A stretch of 64,000 nucleotides of DNA from Ophioceras dolichostomum (taxonomy: Eukaryota > Ascomycota > Sordariomycetes > Magnaporthales > Ophioceraceae): the NCBI GenBank assembly GCA_003049485.1, contig PYST01000197.1, positions 422 through 64,421 of the forward strand, given 5' to 3'. Of this stretch, positions 45,614 to 56,095 are shown one piece after another. A model generated the notes under the pieces. That model ran no database searches and was not told where the DNA came from. It saw nothing but the letters and a program-made list of their open reading frames with translations. Position 1 is the first letter of the stretch. Each line of letters opens with the position of its first letter. The position numbers and the translations under genes are program-made.

Positions 45614-46705
45614 AGGTACTAAGTCACCCGCCTCGCGACGAGGCAGCTTGTGTCTGCTTGCCACCTTTAGTACTATAAAGGAGCCTCTTTTCTTGGCCTT
45701 TCCGATTCTGGGTGCAACCCTGCGATGGGGACACCGAGCGCCATGGCTTGCCTTAGTAGTAGCTTGACAAGTTGTGTTGTTAGTGATGATTAGGTGATGT
45801 TTCATGTGCCCTCACAACGGAATAAATTCGCTTTCCTCCCTCGTTTGCCCCTTTTGGATGAGCTTCCCTCAAAGCTGCAATTTTAACTTTGTTCTTCTTT
45901 CCTTTTTTTCGAAGTATTGAGATCATGCGCGCATTGCCCCAGGGCGCCTTGACGAGAAGTATATACTTGCTCTCCGTATAGCATACGTGCCAGGTACCTA
46001 TTTTTCTTGACCTGGCTAAATCCTATTGCGTGGCCTCCTCGAGAGTCCCTGGCGAAACGTGCCTTGTTCGTCCCATTTGGTTCTCCCTTACTCGCATCTA
46101 GAGCCGTGTGAGGACGACCTAGGGATCAGGTCCTCACTGCTCTGGATGGATCCGAGGTCTCCAGTTTTTCAAAATGGTGAAGACTCAAATGGAACATTTG
46201 TCGCAGAGATAAGAGGGATAGGGGCATGTGCCTTCATCATCGGCTGGGTGGTTTGCTTCCGGGTTAGAAGGGAGACATACGCTTGTTCTGTAAGGGACAA
46301 CAAACCCATAAATTACCTGCAAAGTTGCATATCTCTTGGGCAATGAGTCACTTCCCAAACATCACAAAGTCCTTTCCGTCGCAAACAAATCGACGGCAAC
46401 TCTGGCTCAACGTTCTTTTGTGTTCTTGATGAGTTGTCGACGAGTATAAATCCCACCGAGAGCACCGCCACGAGCACTTATTGGACACATTCACCAGCCA
46501 CAAACGAGCAGCTTCAGCCCCGCCTCCCAGCACCTTCAAGGACAGCTTTCATCATCAGCAAACCACGGCTAGGTGAATTCTTTATTGTTATTCTTCCGGC
46601 TGCATTTATTGCAGCATTTTGCTTTCTTCCCTTTCGCAGCGTCGATTTTTTTCCTTCTCTTTCTCTCTGTTTCTCGTCCCTCCTTTTCCATCACCTTCCG
46701 ACGCG
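45614..46705. other. Intergenic, about 1.1 kb
   Basis: No gene seen. The right end is the STE24 leader with long T/C-rich tracts (46615-46700). Confidence 0.5.
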
Positions 46706-48272
46706 ATGGATATTCTCCAGGTAAATGCGCCCTCAAAAGCTTCCCCACCGATTTTGCTTGATGCTTTTCCATTATCATCAGGATCTAACACAACCCCGTT
46801 TGGGCTTGGCATTTAGCGTCTCGCGAGGTTCCTCGACCGCCCGCTCTTCCCCTGGAAGAAGCTCATCATCGGGTTCTCCGTCACGCAGTACCTTTTCGAG
46901 GGCCTGCTGTCGCTGCGCCAATACGGTTACCTTCAGAAGACGAAGCCGCCCAAGGTGCTCGAGGCGGAGGTGACGCAAGATGTGTTCGACAAGAGCCAGG
47001 CGTACGGCCGCGCCAAGGCCAAGTACGACTTCGTCATCAAGCTCTGGGGCCAGATCCAGAACATCGCCTTCTACCACTTCGACGTCCTCCCCAAGCTATG
47101 GTCATGGTGCGGCAGTCTGCTGCTGAAGTTCGCACCCGCCTATTTCACCGGGGAGATATCGCAGTCCATCGTCTTCGTCCTGTCCTTCATCCTGATCAGC
47201 CAGATTATGGGTCTACCGGCATCGATCTACCACACCTTCGTTCTCGAGGAGAAGTTTGGCTTCAACAAGCAGACTCCCAAGCTGTTCATCATGGACATGC
47301 TCAAGTCGCAGATGCTCGCCGTCGTCCTCACGCCTCCGATCCTGGCCGGTTTCCTCAAGATCATCCAGAAGACCGGCAACCAGTTCTTCTACTACCTCTT
47401 CCTGTTCGTCGCGTTCCTCCAGGTCTTCATGATCACGGTCTACCCCATCGCCATCCTGCCGCTTTTCAACAAGCTCTCCCCGCTTGAGCCCGGCCCGCTG
47501 AAGACGTCGGTTGAGGACCTCGCCAAGAAGCTCAAGTTCCCGCTTCACGAGCTGTACGTCATCGATGGGAGCAAGCGGTCTGCGCACAGCAATGCCTACT
47601 TCTTCGGCTTGCCCTGGAAGAAGCACATCGTTATCTACGACACCTTAATCGAGAAGAGCGAGACCCAGGAGGTTGTCGCCGTCCTCGCGCACGAGCTTGG
47701 TCACTGGAGCCTGGGTCACACGACCAGCCTCTTCGGAGTCGCTCAGGTATGTAGAGAATCGCCGTTTGCCCCGTCGTCGAGTTCCTGATATAGGGAATAT
47801 GCGAATGCTGGTTTATTCTAACACCTTTTTCCAGGCCCACTTCTTCTACATCTTCACGCTGTTCTCGGTGTTCATCAACAACAACTCGCTCTACGCCGAC
47901 TTCGGCTTCGTGGCGGAGCACCCGATCATCATCGGGTTCCTGCTCTTCTCGGACGCACTGGCGCCCATGGACATGGTCATCCAGCTCCTGATGAACGTCC
48001 TGAGCCGGAAGTTCGAGTTCCAGGCGGACGCGTTCGCCAAGGGGTTGGGATACCCCGTGGAGCTGGCGCGCTCGCTCATCAAGCTGCAGATCCAGAACCT
48101 CAGCACTATGGACGCCGACTGGATGTTCGCCAACTACCACTTCTCCCACCCGATACTGTCGGAGAGGCTAAAGGCCCTGAACTGGCAGCCCACGGAGAAG
48201 GTGGATGTCGCCGCGAAGGAGGATGACGAGGAGGGAAAGACCGCCAAGGTCACTGGGAGGGACGAGCTTTGA
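46706..48272 (+). CDS. STE24: CaaX prenyl protease Ste24 (zinc metalloprotease, M48)
   Basis: Exons 46706-46720, 46817-47746 and 47835-48272 join in phase to 460 residues. The zinc motif HELGH lies near residue 297 and the third ligand is the glutamate in FEFQADAF near 376. Seven membrane helices are evident, and the segments SIYHTFVLEEKFGFNKQT, SKRSAHSNAYFFGLPW and HPILSERLKAL are family hallmarks. Ste24 cleaves the CaaX tail and makes the second N-terminal cut of a-factor in the ER and inner nuclear membrane; it also clears clogged translocons. Exon 1 is only 15 nt (MDILQ). The acidic C-terminus lacks an obvious retention motif. Its substrate-preparing partner RAM2 lies 10 kb away. Confidence 0.96.
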
Positions 48273-48882
48273 TTGAGAGGATTTTTTGATTGATGGAGAG
48301 GTTTTGCTGTTGTACGCATGTACGGATATGGGGATGAAGGGACTAAAAACAAACCACCACGAAAGAAAATGTAGATTAGACAACCGTTAGGTACCTTGGC
48401 AGTTTGGCAGGTTAGCGAAACGGTTTGGCTGCCCGCGCAGGGCTCTCTCAGTGGCATCTCCCAAGATCAAGGATCCAAAATCCGACGTTTCATACTCTTG
48501 CGTCCAGAAATTGCTTGTGATTGATGGTAGTAAATAGAGGATCTGACCATATAGAACGACCGGCCACCGTTTCCGGGCTCGGGCCGGGTCTTGAGAGCTG
48601 TCGGACCGGGATGTGTTGGGGATCGCATGGTGTGTGGTGCATGCGGTGGGTCTGTGTCGGCGGCGGCCAATGGATCCCTGCAGGTGCAAAATGGTTCAAG
48701 CTCCGACCTCAATTTTCTTTCCGCATCATTGACACGCACCAAGAAAACGACATCGCAAACAGCGCCATTGAGCGACCACCAACAATACGGACATGTACGA
48801 TAGGTAACGACTGGAACAGCGTCGGAATCCCCTTACGGTCGCATTCCTTTCTCCTCGGTCGGTCAGGTCCGAGCTCACCTCG
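48273..48882. other. Spacer between STE24 and the bL34m gene
   Basis: Contains the STE24 3' region and the promoter of the bL34m gene. No gene seen. Confidence 0.5.
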
Positions 48883-49441
48883 ATGGCGTCGGTAGCTGCG
48901 CTCGCCCCAGGGCTGCGAGCGGCGGCGTGGAAGAGGAGCCCGAGGATATCAACATCGATTATGTCGAGGCTGGGAGGGACACGGAGGTACGAACCTAGAA
49001 TCTCCCGGACTCTCACTCAAGCAGCCCAGCTGCAGCATGAATGCTAACCCGACCCTTCGTCGCGCCAGACATTTCTCCGTCCTACCCAACCTCCGACCTA
49101 CAACAGCCCTCCCAACCTCAACATCGACGACCGCAAGCGTCTTCCGCTCGCCACACTCGCCGCTCGTCCTCTCCCGCGCGCCCTGCGACCCCAGCGCCAT
49201 GGCGCGGCTAGCCGGAGGAGGACTCGATGCAACCGCCGACCTGGTGCCCAAGTCGGCCATCACGAGCCACCCGGCCCTCGGGTCGCTGCAGATCCGGTGC
49301 GGGCCGCACAACACGATGCTCCGGACCAGCCGGCTCAAGCGGAAGCGGACCTTCGGGTTCCTGGCCAGAATCCGCACGAAGAAGGGCCGCAAGCTGATTG
49401 CGAGGAGGAGGGCTAAGGGGAGGTTACGGCTTGCCGCTTAG
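48883..49441 (+). CDS. Mitochondrial ribosomal protein bL34m
   Basis: The C-terminal 40 residues (LRTSRLKRKRTFGFLARIRTKKGRKLIARRRAKGRLRL, described here by its key blocks RLKRKR, GFLARI and RRRAKGR) are bL34. The in-frame methionine at 49037 starts an Arg-rich leader (MNANPTLRRARHFS). An upstream exon 48883-48986 (MASVAALAPG, KRSPRISTS) can be joined through a 49-nt intron (GTACGA..CTGCAG) in phase, giving a longer presequence. An alternative acceptor six bases upstream is also in frame. Both forms look mitochondrially targeted, so the start is undecided. The protein is part of the large mitoribosomal subunit. Confidence 0.85.
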
Positions 49442-51106
49442 TTCTGAATGGGATAGGATAGCATTGCTGCACGGAGGATCGGAGGATGAGCGAGCGTGGA
49501 GGGTGGGAGTGGGATGTTGGATGGATGGATGGATGACATCGCTGTACTTTGTATTATATCTGAATGAGGCTTCTAAGGTCGTGCGATTGCGATCCAGGCC
49601 GTGGTGGTACTTGGGCACCTGTTCCTGTTTACGCCTCGAACCAGTCTTCGCAACAGGCAACCGCTCTAAAGATCCCCATCCCCTGTCTCCCTACTTCCGT
49701 CCATGCTATTCTGACTTCTGTACTCTCTTTACGATCTCCGCTTTCCTCCTTATGTTTTGTGATCACCTCTTCCCTGCCTAGGTCGGTACCCAGGTAGGGA
49801 TGCTAAACTCTGGCGCCTGTCGCTACTCCCCGTGACAATCTTTCCTTCATCCAGGAAAAGGGGCTTGGAGAGGAGGTATTAGAAAAGAGAGGCCAAGATA
49901 GAATGGACAGGCATCCAGGGGGAGGAATGAGAAAAGAAAAAAAAGAAAGCAAAAGAGTAGGGAGCAGAGATGGAATTGCAAAGAAAGGAGAAAAAGAAAT
50001 GTTCCAGATCGGGTTCGAAGCTGTAGCCTACTCGACGATTCAAAGACCCATTGAGCGCTAACCACCTACGCTACCTGGCCAAGCGCAGGCCTTGCCAGCT
50101 GAAGTCCATCCGTTCAACCGCGCAGGGTCACGCAGGGGAGGAACATAAAAACAAAATAAAAGGAGCAGGAAGGTGATCCGTATTAATCGCCAGTCGAAGC
50201 CAAAAAAGCGAAGTCTCGCCGAAGCGAGGAAGCGGTTGGTCAAGTAGGCCATTCTGTAGTTCTAGGGCTACTTCGCTGGAGTAACGGTGAAACGTTTGAC
50301 ATTATAAAGGGTCGGTCGGTTGACTCTAAGGTTGACTCGCCAGGCACTCGATGCCTGAGGCTGAGAGAAACGGCAGCCTATGCGTCATGGCCTCCCTGTT
50401 CGACAATGGTGACGAAATTCACCAGCCTGGCATGTCGCTGTGGCGGTCGATGCCAACGTCATGGCTCCCTTTATTTTAAATGAATCTTCCATCTCTGCGG
50501 TAGGTTCCATCACATTATTACCAAAGTGCTTCGGAACGTTGACATGCAACTCCTGGTCTTTATCTCATAACTCAATATCTAAGAGAGAGTTCACCACAGA
50601 TCACCAAGCGTTACCCTCGGGATTGAGGACGTGGACATGCAGACAGACATCCAGGCAGGCGGGAAAGTGCAATACAGACATTTATTAGATACGAGAAAAG
50701 CAGACAAATAGCAACAGTATGTCAAGAACAAGTCTATATAAGGTCTCCTCCGACCATTCTCCCCCGAACTACCAACGATTTAGCAAACTTTTCCCTCTTT
50801 TTTTTTTCTCTCTGATGTTCTTTCCCATTTCCCCACCTTCTTTTCTTCTCTTCGTTCTCTTCGCTTTAGCGTCTTTTTCTATGTACCCAACCTAACCTAA
50901 CTCGATAGGGCGGGGATTCTTAATCCATCGAAATACTAAGCAAATAAAAATAAATATCTCGCGGTAGAAGAAAATTTCTCAAAAAAACATTGTCCGACGA
51001 CGACGACAAAGGTCGACGAAACCTTGTGCGGTGTGATGACGATGGCCTGACTCTCTGCGTCGTTCGTAAGCCCTTCCCTCCCTCATCTCGCGATTCGATG
51101 ATTCAT
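49442..51106. other. Intergenic, about 1.7 kb
   Basis: Holds the bL34m 3' region and, at the right, the 3' region of ornithine decarboxylase (T-rich 50780-50880). A tRNA-like but unfoldable stretch lies on the minus strand at about 50003-50080. Confidence 0.45.
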
Positions 51107-52788
51107 TCAGTCAGAACGCACGCCACTGACGCCACCACCGCTCCGCATCAGCAGTGCCGCAGCGACCGGCTCGCTACAGACGTACTCGACGTCATGCTCG
51201 TCCGGGAACCCGTTGAAGCGCGTGGCGGAGCACTTGGTGTAGGCGCCCATGTCCTCGAAGTACAGCCAGTCGCCGACATCGAGGGTCTGGCGGAAGCGCA
51301 CGCTCTCCGAGATGCGGTCGATGCCGTCGCAGGTCGGGCCCCAGACCGAGTACTCGATGCCGGGACCATTGGCAGATGAGGTGGCTGCAGCGCCAACCCC
51401 AATGACGGCGTCGATTTTGTTGTTGACACCACCAACCTCTCCATCCACGTAAGAAGAAGATTCGGAAGCAGCAGGTGTGCATACGCCAGAGGGAGACTCG
51501 GCGTCGGGCGTGTCGAAAACGAAGCGGCCCGACGCGCGGAGGACCTTGGCGACCGGGTGCTGGTGGTCGAACATGATGCTGCTGAAGTTGCCGTAGAGCC
51601 CGTCGTTGACGTAGAGCATGTAGCGCGGCTGCTGCGCGTGGTGGTGTGAACCAACGGCCTCCGAGATGAGGCTGCTGCTGGCGCTGCCGGCCATGCTAAC
51701 GGTAGAAGAAGGCTCATCGACGGTGCGGCGCGCAATGACATTGCACGCGAGCGTGTACGCCGACGAGACGAAGTACCGCCCCGGCTCCGCGATGACGGAC
51801 ACGCCACGGCGCGGCGGGAAGTACTCGTCCAGCGCGCCGCGCAGCACGGCGGCCATTGGCTCGTACGTGTCGTCGCTGCAGAAGCCGCCGCCGACGTCGA
51901 GGCAGCGCAGGCCGTAGCCGTGCTGCGCGGCCTGCTCGAAGACCGCGTCCGCGTCCCTGACGGCGCGCAGGAAGGCCAGCGGGTCGGACGCGCCCGAGCC
52001 GACGTGGAAGGAGACGCCCACGACGTTGAGGCCCAGCCTGCGCGCGGTCGCGAGCAGGGCGTCGGTCGTGTCGAGGGACGCGCCGAACTTGAGGCTTAGG
52101 CGGCAGAGCGACGAGGAGTCGTCGGTGAGGATGCGTAGGAACAGCTCCGCATCCGGGAAGGCGCGGGCGATCTTGTCCAGCTCGTCGGCGTTGTCGAACG
52201 TCATCTGCCGCACGCCCTGCTGGGCGGCCTTGCGCAGGTAGGAGAGGGTCTTACACGGCTGGGCGTAGATGATGCGCGATGGGTCGATGCCCATGTCGAG
52301 CACCTGCTTGATCTCCGTCTTGGAGGCGCAGTCGAAGCCGTTGCCGAGCTCTGCAAGCAGCCGGATGACCTTGGGGTCCGGGTTGCACTTTACGGCTGTT
52401 CCAGGGGAGTGAAGAGTTAGTAAAACGTCGCAGATGGGACGGGACGGGGGAGTTTGGTTTGCCAGGGATTTCTTTCTCTTCACGTACCATAGAAGGGCTT
52501 GACGCGGGGAAGATTCTTCTTCCATCGGAGCTGCTGGCGGTAGACGTGGCCGAGGTCGGCCACGAAGAAGGTGTCCTCCTCGCCGGGTTCACAGAACTCG
52601 GGGTCGATGCTCTCCACACGGCGGCGGAGGGCATCGCCCACCAGTTGCTTGGACATCAGTTCGCCATTGTGGTGGTGGTACTGCTGGCGATTGTTCTCAA
52701 AGAAGCTCGTGGTCTTCAAAATTGCATGGCTATTATGACTGAAGTCGACCGGTGCAAAGTGATCGGTGAGAGCCGTTGCCATAACCAT
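51107..52788 (-). CDS. SPE1: Ornithine decarboxylase
   Basis: Exons 52788-52488 and 52395-51107 (92-nt intron, GTACGT..AACAG) join in phase to 529 residues. The PLP lysine is in FYAVKCNPDP, restored by the splice. GVSFHVGSG, DVGGGFCSD and EPGRYFVSSA bind the cofactor, and WGPTCDGIDRI carries the active-site cysteine of eukaryotic ODC. The enzyme makes putrescine, the first step of polyamine synthesis. Two insertions in the C-terminal barrel (Ser-rich with a His patch before YMLYVNDG, and about 40 residues just before PGIEYSVWG) lengthen it beyond the usual 450-480. The frame remains open to 52863; I prefer MVMATALTD at 52788 because the family starts there. A 3.3-kb gene-free region lies upstream. 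Confidence 0.95.
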
Positions 52789-55700
52789 ATCCCACTTATC
52801 CAAAGATGGAGACGGTCTAGGAAAGGGGAAGGGGTTGGTTTGAGGGTAAGTTGAAGAACACAAGCAGTAGATCGGTTCTGAAGCTTGCCGGGTTGGGCTG
52901 GTTTTGGCCGGTTGTCGTTTAAGTGGTCAAGACAGACTCAACCAAGGATAGAGTTAAGAGGCCGAATAGGTACCACAAGGGGTGTTAGGGAGGCCGGAAG
53001 CGATAGCAGCAAACAGGACCAATAGCGACCTGACGAGGCGTCCTCGACTCTCCCTCGGTTAGAGGAAGAACCTTAGAACTCGTCCTATGCGGCAGCTGGT
53101 GGTTGGGGGGAGACTCGGGGCAGCGTTGGTCTTCGATCGGGTCGATCGGAGTGGGAGTGAGAGAGTCGAGCCGGTGGCTCTTAACGGACTTCAGCAGAGG
53201 CGGGAGGTGGGCGCGAGTTGATGATGTGAAACGTCTGCCGTTGGCTGAAATCTTGATCAGAGACGAAGAACACGGCCTTGGAAGCCGTTTTAAAGGGTTT
53301 CGCCTTTGATATGACCAAAGGCAGTCGAGTGAGGTTCGATCTGTGATCAACCGGTTAGTGCTTTGTTACGTGTCAGGCGGGCTTTTGTGCATTGGTTGAT
53401 GTTGTTGTGCAGCAAAAACTCTCTTTCTTCTCCGGGATGTGAAAGGATGTGACTGCAGAGTAACTGGGTAGGTAGGTGGTTGAAGAAGAAGGTCCCAGGG
53501 GTAAAATGGGCCAGGAAAGCCAGGAAATAGAGAAATATGGTGATCGTGGGATGGGGGGTGGTTTGGCTCGCCCATGTGACTGACCAGAAGAGGGCTGAGG
53601 TCCGCTGCTGGTCAGGGGGGCGAGCTTTTGCGGTGTGTGAGAACGCGGGGGGCAAAAATACGCTAGAAGAAGAAAAAACTTCAAATGCTTACCAGATGCG
53701 ATTGAGTCACGGCCGGAGTGAATCGGCGGCAGTGAAACGAAGCTTGAATTTTGGACGGACGCAGCTTATCGGGAGATACGTTTCCGAATTCTGGTCTGAA
53801 TTCGATGGGCTTGACGAGAAGATGGGAACGGAAGAGAAGAAGTAAGAATGGCGAAAGTCGATGGCGAGCGATGCTGATATTTTGGCAGGCTGGTGGCAGC
53901 AACAGCAAGACTCGAAAAAAAGTTTGTGTGTGGAGGACGGTTCGTTCCTGTGGGGCGGGGCAGGAATATATCGGACCGGCGGGGCCTTCTAAGAAGGTTT
54001 CTATGACGGGAACCTGGATGGAATACTACGGAATACTGGAACCTTACAAGTTGACAAGACACCGCATCCAAGCTCAGAGTTCTCACGCCGTCTCCTGACG
54101 CCGGCAGGCATGGAACACTGGATTCAGTGCGGAGCGGATACCGAGGGGGTGGGCCTACGGATGCCTGCGGATTTTCGCGGGAACACTCAAGAACTTGAGG
54201 GCTGTCGAGGACCGTACACACATAACGTAGGCTGTGGCGAGTCAAGCGGGCAGACAAGATCAACGGCGAGAAGCTTGCGCCATTGAGGTCACTGCCACCC
54301 AGTACCTCCAAAAGCTTACCAGTACACCAGTACACCAGTGCGTGCAAATTGGTTGGTAGCTGACCTGATTGCTGGTGTCAGTGTTGTTGGAGTGTGCCTG
54401 ATCTTCATTCCTTAGGTGCCTGCAGTGTAGAGCATTTTCTGTGGGACGGTTTTGTCTGACCGCAACTTGACCGGCCGACTAGCTTGCCGAGCCAATGTTC
54501 TTCGTTCTGCTACCCGCATCTTCTGCATCCTCTGCAGCAGCTTCAACCGCCGTCATCCATGACATGCTGCTGCTGTCTGCAGCACGTCTCCCGTGTCCCG
54601 AGTGCGGCAGTCGACAAGCAGACTTGCCGTGGTGGCCGAATGAGCGAGCGAGCGAGCTGCCATGATTTACTCCAGGCCTATGGATATCCGGTGGTGGTGG
54701 TGGGTGGTTTGCGCCTGTCACACTTCTTTCTGTCTGGCTTCTAGTGCATGAACCATCTGAACCACCTACCTGCGTACCCGCCCCTACCTACCTAGACCGC
54801 TTCCAACGAGCTACGTCCCTGATAGCTCCCCTCCCGGAACCTCTGCCGGTTGACGGAAGCCCGCATCAACCCAAAGTAGAAAAAGAAGAAAGCCAGCGAA
54901 AACTAGCGCTACCATGCGAGCATATTAGCCGGCCGATTCACCCCATGCTGACGATAACTGACACCACGATGTCATAACCGTATTGGTCGTAACGGCCTCC
55001 GGTCCGATGCAGGAGGGAGCATCTCCTCGCCCGCCCGTCTGTCCACCATGCTGTAATTTTTCGACCGATGGTCCCCCAAAAGGCCGATGTCTAGGTTAGC
55101 ATATACCTACCAAGTGCATCTAGGTGTCCTTGAATTTTCAGGCACGCCCGCCCGCTGAAAACCGGCCGGGTTTGGAGAAGGGGAGAGGCCACCTTCGGCC
55201 GCTGTTCTTTCGGCGTACTGCACACCCGAAGAGCGCCCGCCGAGAACAGAGCGGTCTCTCCCAACTCACCTGCTGCCCTCCTTCCGTCCTTGACTATAGG
55301 TAGCTATACGGTGTTACAACTGATATCGAGTATGTTAGCCACACAAAAAACAGCGTGCTTGACGACTGCCGTACAATTCCGTGTGTAGCATTGGACGACG
55401 GCGAGTTGTGAGGCATTTTCGTCCCTCCTTCTCTGCCTGGAGAATTTTGTTCAAATGTCGAGGCGGTGCAAAAAGTGTGGTGGTGGTTCGGGATAGGTAG
55501 GGTATTAGAGAGGTGAGGGTGGTCGAGACCTAGGTTTTCCGTGACCAATGATTCTTGGCCGGGTAGCCCGAAAGGGGAAGGCGATTAGGGTAGGTAGGTT
55601 GCGTTGCGTTGCTTGCTTGCTTTCACGCTTTGCATGTGCTCTGCGCTTTAGTCCGAACAACCAAAGCTGAGGAAGTCGGTTCTGATAACACGAGCTCATT

Positions 55701-56095
55701 CTCGGCTTGCGGTTTCGTTTTATTTTGGTGAACAAAACAAAACACGCTCGCCGGGCTTTTTCTCGATCTCGCGCCTTATTGTGGTCTCAGAGTCATGGAT
55801 GATCCGTGGGATCGAAACAGAGAGACGTATCGTATCTGAGCGCTGGATGACATGAATATGGTGGAGGGTAGGAATGGGGGAGAGTGCTTAGTAACAGCAT
55901 TGAAGATTTTCAAGTGCCCTCGCAACCGCTGCAGACAGACGTGACATGGAAAAAGCAGGGTCAGGCGAAAGGAAGTTTGGGAGGTGGGTATCATTGCTGC
56001 CGTGGCAGGATATTCTACACGATAGATTAGATTGTACATAGCCCCGCGACTCTCGAGGCCCGCGAGAGACTTCGACAGTGTGCTGGCTGTTAGGA
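52789..56095. other. Long upstream region of ornithine decarboxylase
   Basis: About 3.3 kb without a recognisable gene. Several open frames exist (longest 193 codons, minus 53766-54347) but are compositionally biased and motif-free. Fungal ODC genes are known for long transcribed leaders and distant control elements, so part of this may be leader. TAGGTA/TACCTA motifs occur near 54770-54800, 55090-55135 and 55590. Confidence 0.5.

Noticed and set aside
50003..50080. tRNA-like sequence on the minus strand
   Set aside because: The D-arm region (TAGCGTAGGTGGTTAGCGC) and a TTCGAAC loop look right, and six acceptor pairs form, but no anticodon stem or T stem can be folded. At best a degenerate tRNA relic.
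53766..54347. 193-codon minus-strand frame upstream of ornithine decarboxylase
   Set aside because: No motif, Arg/Ser/Pro-biased composition and no splice context.
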